Source: Bacteroidota bacterium
GTDB taxonomy: Bacteria > Bacteroidota > Bacteroidia > Flavobacteriales > Weeksellaceae
Direction: 5' to 3'
NCBI GenBank assembly: GCA_018266965.1
Contig: JAFDZJ010000350.1
Coordinates: 1-11,838, forward strand
DNA length: 11,838 nucleotides
The position numbers and the translations under genes are program-made. Positions 6,611-11,838 of this stretch are shown one piece after another. The notes beneath the pieces are model-generated. The model saw nothing but the letters and a program-made list of their open reading frames with translations, had not been told where the DNA came from and did not search any database. The number at the start of each line of letters is the position of its first letter. Position 1 is the first letter of the stretch.

Positions 6611-7945
6611 ATGAAAACTTTAATAAAAAACGCAACAATAGTCAATCAAAATTCTTTACAAATTGGCGATGTCCTTATAGAAAATGATTTAATAAAAGAA
6701 ATAAATACCAATATTTCTGAAATTGGTATTGATGTGTTGATAGATGCTACAGGTCAATTTTTAATTCCTGGTATTATTGATGATCAGGTACATTTCAGAG
6801 AACCAGGTTTGACGCACAAAGGAGATATAGCTTCCGAATCCAAAGCTGCAATTGCTGGTGGAACAACTAGTTTTATTGATCAGCCCAATACTGTCCCCAA
6901 TGCTATAACACAAGAATTATTGGAAGAAAAATATAGGTTAGGTGCAGAAAAATCCTTTGCCAATTATTCTTTCTCAATGGGAGGTACAAATGATAATTTA
7001 GAAGAAATCCTAAAAACCAACCCCAGAGAAGTGGCGGCAATAAAATTATTTTTAGGTTCATCTACCGGAAATATGTTGGTGGATAACCCGGATACTTTGG
7101 AAAATATATTTAAGCAAACAAAAATGCTTATCTGTGTACATTGCGAAGATGAAACTACTATAAAAAATAATACAGAAAAATACAAATTAATCTATGGCGA
7201 TGATATTCCTATGGATTTCCATCATCTGATTAGGAGTGCGGAGGCTTGTTATATTTCTAGTTCCAAAGCGATTGAATTAGCAAAAAAAACCGGAGCTAGA
7301 TTGCACATCTATCATCTTTCTACGGCAAAAGAAATGGCACTTTTTAGCAATGACATTCCTCTTTCTCAAAAAAAAATAACAGCCGAAGTATGTGTGCATC
7401 ATCTTTCGTTTACCAATGAAGATTATGCAACCAAAGGCTCACTAATAAAATGGAATCCTGCCGTAAAAACCCAAACAGATCAAGATGCTCTTTGGAAAGC
7501 TTTGTTAGATGATAGGATAGATGTAATTGCAACCGATCATGCTCCTCATACTTTTGAGGAAAAACAAAATCCATATACCTCTTGTCCTTCCGGAGCTCCA
7601 TTGGTACAACACTCTCTTTATATGATGCTGGAAAATTATAAAAATGGTAAAATAAGTTTAGAAAAAATTGTAGAAAAAATGTGCCATAATCCTGCCATAC
7701 TTTTTCAAATTGAAAAAAGAGGGTTTGTGAAAGAAGGCTATAAGGCGGATTTGGTACTCATTAATCCTAACCAAAAATGGAAAGTAGAAAAATCAAACAT
7801 TCTCTACAAATGTGGTTGGAGTCCTTTGGAAGGAACAGAATTTTCTACACAAATCACTCATACTTTTGTTAATGGACACTTGGCTTACCAAAATGGAATA
7901 ATTTCACCTAAAAAGGCAGGACAAAGAATATTGTTTGAAAGGTAA
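6611..7945 (+). CDS. Dihydroorotase (Bacteroidota variant)
   Basis: This 444-residue amidohydrolase is predicted to interconvert N-carbamoyl-aspartate and dihydroorotate, the third step of pyrimidine synthesis, in the cytosol. Its signature is D57-D-Q-V-H61-F-R63-E-P-G. The metal-site HxH is QxH here (Q59 replaces the first His), a form I know from other Bacteroidota dihydroorotases. Other active-site residues look intact: K145 in AAIKLFLGS (candidate carboxylated Lys), H177 in CVHCED, H235 in IYHLS and D309 in ATDHAPH. The length suits the type I (bacterial AllB/PyrC-like) class rather than the short E. coli PyrC. It is transcribed divergently from the flippase and looks monocistronic. Allantoinase or hydantoinase is a less likely alternative. 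Confidence 0.93.
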   Translation: MKTLIKNATIVNQNSLQIGDVLIENDLIKEINTNISEIGIDVLIDATGQFLIPGIIDDQVHFREPGLTHKGDIASESKAAIAGGTTSFIDQPNTVPNAITQELLEEKYRLGAEKSFANYSFSMGGTNDNLEEILKTNPREVAAIKLFLGSSTGNMLVDNPDTLENIFKQTKMLICVHCEDETTIKNNTEKYKLIYGDDIPMDFHHLIRSAEACYISSSKAIELAKKTGARLHIYHLSTAKEMALFSNDIPLSQKKITAEVCVHHLSFTNEDYATKGSLIKWNPAVKTQTDQDALWKALLDDRIDVIATDHAPHTFEEKQNPYTSCPSGAPLVQHSLYMMLENYKNGKISLEKIVEKMCHNPAILFQIEKRGFVKEGYKADLVLINPNQKWKVEKSNILYKCGWSPLEGTEFSTQITHTFVNGHLAYQNGIISPKKAGQRILFER

Positions 7946-7956
7946 ACTCGTTTTTA

Positions 7957-8415
7957 TTATTTTTTTTTCAATTTGCTTTCGTACAAATCTATCCATTCTT
8001 GAGCGGTTATTTTTCGCATCAATTCGCCAATTAATTGATACGGAATTTCCTCCATTTTTTTGAAACGGATGCAACTTTTTCCCATATCTAGCTTTTGTTT
8101 GGAATGTTTCGGATATTCATCTTCAAACCATTGTAATAACTCTGGTATTAGATAGATTCCCATGTGGTAAAAGTTGATAGAATTTTTTTGAGAAGCAAGT
8201 CCTGCAATTGGCAAAGGTTCCACTGGTTTGCAATGATAACCAGCAGGGTATATTTCGTGAGGAATTATATAACCTAATCCACCATAGCTGATCCCTGCAG
8301 AAAAATCCTTCGGTAAATTTTCAACAATTATATTATGAAGTTTAATAAAATATGGTCTTCTTTCTTCGGGTATATTGTTTATAATTTCCTCAACAGTGTT
8401 TCCAATGGTTTTCAT
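7957..8415 (-). CDS. DUF1801 domain-containing protein
   Basis: This small soluble protein has 152 residues. It begins TVEEIINNIPEERRPYFIKL, has a central GISYGGLGYIIPHEIYPAGY region, and continues with FYHMGIYL and GKSCIRFKKMEEIPYQLIGEL. That order is characteristic of DUF1801 proteins, which share a YdhG/frataxin-like fold and have no firmly established activity. I take the ATG at 8415-8413 as start. An in-frame TTG at 8430 falls inside the probable -7 box and so would not be on the transcript. It is convergent with the dihydroorotase gene, with stops 11 bp apart and no hairpin between them. Confidence 0.85.
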   Translation of the reverse strand: MKTIGNTVEEIINNIPEERRPYFIKLHNIIVENLPKDFSAGISYGGLGYIIPHEIYPAGYHCKPVEPLPIAGLASQKNSINFYHMGIYLIPELLQWFEDEYPKHSKQKLDMGKSCIRFKKMEEIPYQLIGELMRKITAQEWIDLYESKLKKK

Positions 8416-8427
8416 AAATATTTTTTT

Positions 8428-8435
8428 CAAATTTA
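8428..8435 (-). promoter_or_regulatory. -7 box for the DUF1801 gene
   Basis: The minus strand reads TAAATTTG at 8435-8428, matching TAnnTTTG. A TTTTG (8465-8461) lies 25 bases further upstream, a little beyond the usual spacing. The box supports the ATG at 8415 as start, with a very short leader. Confidence 0.4.
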
Positions 8436-8514
8436 AAAAAATCTAAATTCATAGAAAGTTCAAAAGAAAAAAATTGTTTTTTTGCTTTTCAACTACATTT
8501 TCAGTAATAGATTT

Positions 8515-8570
8515 TTAGTGAATCATAATTGCAGAAATTTTATTTTTAATAAATGAATTACATTCACTAA
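8515..8570. promoter_or_regulatory. Candidate operator upstream of sucC
   Basis: A perfect 9-bp inverted repeat, TTAGTGAAT (8515-8523) and ATTCACTAA (8562-8570), spans 38 bases. The right arm is also half of a compact palindrome TGAAT-TAC-ATTCA (8554-8566). The result is three copies of a (G)TGAAT half-site. The compact palindrome ends 12 bases before the sucC -7 box, where a bound regulator would contact RNA polymerase. No regulator is identified. Confidence 0.35.
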
Positions 8571-8578
8571 CTTTTTTG

Positions 8579-8586
8579 TAATTTTG
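8579..8586 (+). promoter_or_regulatory. -7 box for sucC
   Basis: TAATTTTG is an exact TAnnTTTG, 38 bases before the sucC ATG. No TTG -33 element is present at the usual spacing; the palindrome TGAAT-TAC-ATTCA occupies that place. This could fit a promoter that depends on an activator. Confidence 0.5.
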
Positions 8587-8624
8587 TCAATCTTAAAAAA
8601 TGAAATTTTAAATACAATAATAAT

Positions 8625-9818
8625 ATGAATCTTCACGAGTATCAAAGTAAAGAGATTTTATCAAAGTATGGTGTTGCAATACAAAGAGGTTTCGTTGCCA
8701 ATAATGTGGACGAAGCAGTTGCAGCAGCTGGAAAACTAAAAGAAATGACCGGAAACGAAGGCTGGGTAGTAAAAGCTCAAGTACATGCAGGTGGTCGTGG
8801 AAAAGGTGGAGGAGTAAAATTCTCTCCAAATATTGATAAACTAAAAGAAAATGCAGGAAATATCTTGGGAATGATGTTGGTAACTCCACAGACTTCCGCA
8901 GAAGGTAAACTTGTAAATTCAGTTTTGGTTGCAGAAGATGTCTATTATCCAGGCGAAACAGAAACAAAAGAATTCTATGTATCCATATTGTTAGATAGAG
9001 CTCAAGGGAAAAATACCGTAGTATATTCCACAGAAGGAGGTATGGATATAGAACATGTTGCAGAAGTAACACCACACCTTATTCACAAAGAAATCATCGA
9101 TCCTGCACTAGGTTTACAAGGTTTCCAAGCCAGAAAAATCGCATTCAATTTAGGATTAGAAGGAAATGCTTTCAAAGAATTTACAAAATTTATAACAAGT
9201 CTTTACAACGCCTATGTAGGTATAGACGCATCTCTCTTTGAAATTAATCCAGTGTTAAAAACTTCGGACAACAAAATAATTGCAGTTGATGCCAAAGTTA
9301 CCCTAGACGATAATTCTCTTTTCAGACACAAAGATTTAGCAGAACTTAGAGATAAAAGAGAAGAAGATCCTATGGATGTAGAAGCCGGAGAAGCTGGTCT
9401 TAATTTTGTGAAATTAGACGGAAATGTAGCTTGTATGGTAAATGGAGCAGGACTAGCAATGGCAACTATGGATATGATAAAACTTTCCGGTGGAAACCCA
9501 GCCAATTTCCTAGATGTTGGAGGTACCGCAGATGCCCAAAGAGTAAAAACAGCCTTCGATATTATCCTAGAAGACAAAAATGTAGAAGCAATACTTATCA
9601 ATATCTTCGGAGGTATCGTAAGATGCGATAGAGTAGCACAAGGTGTTGTGGATGCTTACAAAGAAATAGGACAATTCCCAGTACCACTAATCGTAAGGTT
9701 GCAAGGTACCAATGCGGAAGAAGCTAAAAAATTAATCGACGAAGCTGGACTTCCAATTCATTCAGCAATAACATTGGAAGAAGCTGCAGCAAAAGTAAAA
9801 GAAGTTATTGGAGCTTAA
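8625..9818 (+). CDS. sucC: Succinate-CoA ligase (ADP-forming) subunit beta
   Basis: This TCA-cycle enzyme subunit pairs with SucD to convert succinyl-CoA to succinate with formation of ATP or GTP. Its 397 residues are full length, starting at MNLHEYQSKEIL. The N-terminal ATP-grasp domain (about 1-235) carries VHAGGRGKGGGVKF (53-66), and the metal ligands correspond to N208 (FEINP) and D222 (VDAK). The C-terminal ligase domain (about 245-390) carries NGAGLAMATMD (273-283) and NIFGGIVRCDRVAQG (326-340). Unlike the sucCD arrangement of E. coli, no sucD follows: a strong terminator lies 30 bp downstream and the next gene is convergent. Codon choice (many GGA, AGA and TTC) differs mildly from the envelope genes, as expected for high expression. 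Confidence 0.98.
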   Translation: MNLHEYQSKEILSKYGVAIQRGFVANNVDEAVAAAGKLKEMTGNEGWVVKAQVHAGGRGKGGGVKFSPNIDKLKENAGNILGMMLVTPQTSAEGKLVNSVLVAEDVYYPGETETKEFYVSILLDRAQGKNTVVYSTEGGMDIEHVAEVTPHLIHKEIIDPALGLQGFQARKIAFNLGLEGNAFKEFTKFITSLYNAYVGIDASLFEINPVLKTSDNKIIAVDAKVTLDDNSLFRHKDLAELRDKREEDPMDVEAGEAGLNFVKLDGNVACMVNGAGLAMATMDMIKLSGGNPANFLDVGGTADAQRVKTAFDIILEDKNVEAILINIFGGIVRCDRVAQGVVDAYKEIGQFPVPLIVRLQGTNAEEAKKLIDEAGLPIHSAITLEEAAAKVKEVIGA

Positions 9819-9848
9819 AAACCTTAATTTTTTTTTAGTATAAACAAG

Positions 9849-9876
9849 AAACTGCCCTTTTAAGGGCAGTTTTTTT
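9849..9876 (+). terminator. Intrinsic terminator of sucC, probably bidirectional
   Basis: A near-perfect stem, AAACTGCCCTT (9849-9859) with AAGGGCAGTTT (9862-9872), is followed by an unbroken T-run to 9876. On the minus strand the hairpin is followed by TTTCTTGTTTA, moderately T-rich, and it begins within 5 bases of the mscS stop. It can therefore serve both convergent genes. Confidence 0.92.
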
Positions 9877-9877
9877 A

Positions 9878-10711
9878 TTAATTCTTGACAACACTATTAG
9901 TCCTAATCCCAATTTCGTCCAGTTTTGTTTTCATTTTTACAATAGCATCGCTTTTAGCCCTAGAAATATTATCATTTTTTTTCAACCAAAATTTTATTTG
10001 CAAATTATAGAAACCCAATTGTTGCTTTACAAATACAATTTCTGTAGTATCAGCATTTTCATTATACGGTAAATTTTGTACCACCTCCATCAAAGATTTC
10101 TTTGCCATCTCTAGATTTTCACTCGTAGGAATTTCCATATCAATAATCACTTTTCTATGTGCAGACTCCGAAATATTGATAAAAGGCGAATCAAAAATTA
10201 ATTGATTAGGAATATACACCTTTTTGCCCTCATCATTTATAATTTTTGTAGTCAAAAAACCAATTTCCTCCACAGTACCACTTATATCTTTTATCATAAC
10301 CGAATCGCCAACCTTAAAAGACTTGTCTATCCCAACCAATAAACCGGAAAAAATCGAAGAAACCAAATCTTTCAAAGCAACACCAGCAATAATCCCAGCT
10401 ACACCCAAACTTCCCAAAAACTTCATAAAAAAGCCATTCAACCCCATTATTTCCAACGAAATAAAAGCACCAGATAAAATTATCAAAAACCTAAAAAGAC
10501 CAATCAAAGCAAAAACCGTATCCTGATTTCTACCCTCAGGAAACACTTTTTGAAATAATTTGACAGCAACCTTACTTAATAATTTACTAGTAAAAAAAAT
10601 TAGGAAAAAAACTATTATCCCAGAAATCAAACTAGGCAAAAACTCAACAGTTTTCACAGACCAATCCGAAATAACATTTACCAGTAAATCCAAATATTTT
10701 ATTTCCTTCAT
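9878..10711 (-). CDS. Small-conductance mechanosensitive channel, MscS family
   Basis: This is an inner-membrane tension-gated channel that releases solutes on osmotic downshock. The 277-residue protein is close to E. coli MscS in size. It has two hydrophobic helices (about 24-46 and 68-90), then the pore-lining third helix with GSLGVAGIIAGVALKDLVS, rich in Gly and Ala as in MscS TM3. The beta domain shows FKVGDSVMI, GTVEEIGFLTTKI and VYIPN, followed by an alpha/beta C-terminal part. I use the ATG at 10711-10709 as start; a longer frame from a TTG at 10735 would begin upstream of the likely promoter. It is a single-gene unit convergent with sucC and sharing its terminator. Confidence 0.94.
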   Translation of the reverse strand: MKEIKYLDLLVNVISDWSVKTVEFLPSLISGIIVFFLIFFTSKLLSKVAVKLFQKVFPEGRNQDTVFALIGLFRFLIILSGAFISLEIMGLNGFFMKFLGSLGVAGIIAGVALKDLVSSIFSGLLVGIDKSFKVGDSVMIKDISGTVEEIGFLTTKIINDEGKKVYIPNQLIFDSPFINISESAHRKVIIDMEIPTSENLEMAKKSLMEVVQNLPYNENADTTEIVFVKQQLGFYNLQIKFWLKKNDNISRAKSDAIVKMKTKLDEIGIRTNSVVKN

Positions 10712-10724
10712 TATGTTTTTTTTA

Positions 10725-10732
10725 CAAAAGTA
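10725..10732 (-). promoter_or_regulatory. -7 box for the mscS-family gene
   Basis: The minus strand reads TACTTTTG at 10732-10725, with a weak CTG at 18 bases spacing upstream (10753-10751). Transcription would start near 10718, so the ATG at 10711 is the first usable start. This rules out the longer TTG-initiated reading. Confidence 0.55.
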
Positions 10733-10812
10733 CAATCTTTACAATATTTTCAGTTATCTATATAGCAATATTTTTCCCTGCATGTCCATTTTTGTTTAAA
10801 ATTTCATATCTA

Positions 10813-10880
10813 TCCTTCTTCTTCTTTTTCCTTCTTTCCTCTTACCTCTTTCCTCTTTCTTCTTACCTCTCACCACTTTC
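10813..10880. repeat. Polypyrimidine tract with degenerate internal repeats
   Basis: For about 68 bases the plus strand is almost all C and T with a few A. It contains imperfect copies of TTCCTCTTACCTCT. The opposite strand is correspondingly purine-rich (GAGGTAAGAGGAAAG). The frame that runs through it would encode mostly Ser, Leu and Phe and is not a credible protein. Confidence 0.75.
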
Positions 10881-10882
10881 AC

Positions 10883-10985
10883 GGATTTTTTTGGGGCACC
10901 TTATCCGCCCTCCGTTCCCGCTTTTTTGTTCCGTTTCACTCCACAAAAAGAGCTCCACTCAGGTCGGGGTGCAAATTCCCGTTAA
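10883..10985. repeat. GC-rich fold-back element
   Basis: This segment is much richer in G and C than the surrounding sequence. It has nested inverted arms: an outer GCACC (10896-10900) with GGTGC (10968-10972), and an inner GCTTTTTTGT (10920-10929) with ACAAAAAGAGC (10943-10953). The inner arms pair over about 10 bp with one bulge. It resembles a sequence I have the impression of seeing between genes in several Flavobacteriia, but I cannot confirm that. It could be a dispersed non-autonomous repeat or a structured RNA. Confidence 0.5.
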
Positions 10986-10999
10986 AACAACAGGTTTAG

Positions 11000-11063
11000 G
11001 TTATTAAGTTATGAGGTTATGAAGTTATGAAGTTATAAGGTTATAAAGTTATGAGATTATAAA
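11000..11063. repeat. 8-bp tandem repeat, about 8 units (GTTATGAA type)
   Basis: Eight consecutive octamers fit GTTATGAA with substitutions (GTTATTAA, GTTATGAG, GTTATGAA twice, GTTATAAG, GTTATAAA, GTTATGAG, ATTATAAA). The purity is moderate, so the array is not recently expanded. It abuts the palindrome array that follows. Confidence 0.85.
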
Positions 11064-11534
11064 TAATTAGAATCACGAAAATGCCACGAAGTGGCAATAT
11101 GTTATAGCCTAGTGCAACGCCCTAGGAAAATGATCCAGCCTAGCACAACGCCATATGAATCATGATTTTTTTTTGTTATATAATAATTAGAATCACGAAA
11201 ATGCCACGAAGTGGCAATATGTCATAGCCTAGGGCAACGCCCTAGGAAAATATCATAGCCTTTGGCAACGCCCTAGGAAAATATACCATAGCCTTTGGAA
11301 AAGCCTTGGGAAATGTAATCCGGTCTAAGGTAACGCCCTATAAATCATGATGTTTTTATTGGTTATATAATAATTTAGATTACGAAAATGCCACGAAGTG
11401 GCAATATATCATAGCCTAGGGCAACGCCCTAGGGAAAATTAGGGCAACACCCTATGAAAATATAATCCAGCCTAGTCCAATTCTTAATGAAAATGTAATC
11501 CAGTCTGGTGCAACACCCTATGAATCATTCATCT
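11062..11534. repeat. Array of palindromic repeats (REP/BIME-like), three composite units
   Basis: There are three units, starting at about 11062, 11182 and 11369. Each opens with AATAATTAGAATCACGAAAA or a close variant and one copy of hairpin A, TGCCACGAAGTGGCA (11082, 11202 and 11389; 6-bp stem, GAA loop). Several copies of hairpin B follow; its best form is CCTAGGGCAACGCCCTAGG (11228 and 11415; 8-bp stem, AAC loop). Degenerate B copies lie at about 11108, 11139, 11259, 11292, 11323, 11440, 11471 and 11504, spaced about 31-33 bp within a unit. Units close with CTATGAATCAT or similar. The arrangement is like REP/BIME clusters, but no transposase is present in the window. There is no coding potential. 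Confidence 0.85.
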
Positions 11535-11587
11535 AATACCACGACACGCTTTCTAACCTCCAATCTATTCTTGTGACGAGACAAGTT

Positions 11588-11671
11588 ATCTAGTTTCTAG
11601 TTTCTAGTTTCTAATTTCTAATTTCTAGTTTCTAATTTCTAGTTTCTAATCTCTAATTTCTAACTTCTAAA
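11588..11671. repeat. 7-bp tandem repeat, about 12 units (TTCTAGT/TTCTAAT)
   Basis: Twelve consecutive heptamers alternate mainly between TTCTAGT and TTCTAAT, with edge variants ATCTAGT, CTCTAAT, TTCTAAC and TTCTAAA. The array ends about 58 bases upstream of the -33 element of the promoter at 11729. Just before it, CTTGT and ACAAG (11570-11585) form a small 5-bp inverted repeat. Confidence 0.88.
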
Positions 11672-11728
11672 AAAAACACCACAAAACCAACGAGTTAAGC
11701 ATAAAACAAAAAAAATAGCATAAAAACA

Positions 11729-11759
11729 TTTGGTAGGATAAAAAAACTTACTACTTTTG
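11729..11759 (+). promoter_or_regulatory. Consensus Bacteroidota promoter firing out of the window
   Basis: TTTG (11729-11732), exactly 19 bases, then TACTTTTG (11752-11759) gives the full Bacteroidota -33/-7 consensus. It is the best promoter in the window. It is preceded by A-rich DNA (11695-11728) that includes the direct repeat AGCATAAAA. Transcription should start near 11766. Confidence 0.8.
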
Positions 11760-11762
11760 CAG

Positions 11763-11838
11763 TCCCAAACAGAGGGAAAAGCGCAGGAGTAAAATTAACA
11801 GTAAAAAAGTTTAAGAGATTAAAAAGGAAGGTGTTAAA
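11763..11838 (+). other. Transcribed leader of an unseen downstream gene or RNA operon
   Basis: The region after the promoter has no open frame of note. It begins with a small TCCC-AAACAGA-GGGA hairpin (11763-11777), then GCGCAGGAG and A-rich sequence, and ends with AAAAAGGAAGGTGTTAAA at the edge. A strong promoter with an untranslated leader of more than 70 bases suggests an rRNA/tRNA operon or a ribosomal-protein type gene beyond the window. The AGGAAGG near the edge could alternatively be a ribosome binding site. Confidence 0.35.

Noticed and set aside
7941..7975. Terminator between the convergent dihydroorotase and DUF1801 genes
   Set aside because: There is a T-rich run on the plus strand, but no stem longer than four base pairs precedes it, so I do not call it.
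8608..9075. Minus-strand open frame opposite the start of sucC
   Set aside because: It is a shadow of a perfectly conserved sucC, with Leu/His/Arg-rich composition and no promoter or homology cue.
10712..10735. Longer start (TTG at 10735) for the MscS-family protein
   Set aside because: The TACTTTTG -7 box at 10732-10725 lies inside that extension, so the extra codons would lie upstream of the predicted transcription start.
10960..11000. Integron attC-like site around GTTAAAAC
   Set aside because: No matching inverse core site or L-box arrangement is visible, and there is no integrase or cassette-like gene.
10792..11007. A 71-codon plus-strand open frame running through the polypyrimidine tract and GC-rich element
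   Set aside because: It starts at TTG without promoter context, its composition follows the repeats, and it shows no domain or signal of its own.
11062..11534. CRISPR array, because repeats recur about every 31-33 bp
   Set aside because: The repeats are degenerate hairpins separated by similar rather than unique sequence, in three nested units, and there are no cas genes in the window.

Overview
The window comes from an AT-rich genome of the phylum Bacteroidota, most likely class Flavobacteriia. The family is not certain; a Weeksellaceae/Chryseobacterium-type relative is possible. Four things support this. Bacteroidota-style -7 boxes (TAnnTTTG) lie upstream of nearly every transcription unit. 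Several families typical of the phylum are present (DUF4254, DUF4292). The dihydroorotase has the variant DDQVHFREPG signature. Start regions mostly lack Shine-Dalgarno sequences.

Positions 1-6493 hold eight minus-strand genes, read from right to left. The first set is a MOP-type polysaccharide flippase, dUTPase (dut) and a sugar-phosphate nucleotidyltransferase, ending at a hairpin terminator (3458-3496). The second set begins inside that terminator's tail, where a -7 box overlaps the T-tract. It contains a DUF4292 lipoprotein, an EnvC-like degenerate LytM protein, TatA with its own promoter, a DUF4254 protein, and the first 26 codons of another lipoprotein cut by the left edge. Genes touch through ATGA or TAATG overlaps at three junctions. 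The general theme is cell-envelope building and cell-wall remodelling, with dut as a metabolic passenger.

Positions 6494-10735 hold single-gene units: dihydroorotase (+), a DUF1801 protein (-), succinyl-CoA ligase beta subunit sucC (+) and an MscS-type mechanosensitive channel (-). A strong hairpin terminator lies between the convergent sucC and mscS genes. A palindrome-rich segment just upstream of the sucC -7 box is a candidate operator.

Positions 10736-11838 (about 1.1 kb) contain no credible protein gene. They hold a dense run of non-coding structure: a polypyrimidine tract, a GC-rich fold-back element, an 8-bp tandem repeat, a three-unit array of two kinds of small palindromic hairpin (REP/BIME-like), and a 7-bp tandem repeat. 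The run ends with a textbook Bacteroidota promoter (TTTG-N19-TACTTTTG) firing rightward out of the window. What it transcribes is not visible; a stable RNA operon or another highly expressed gene is the best guess. This repeat block is the most unusual part of the window. I saw no phage, CRISPR, toxin-antitoxin or defence genes.
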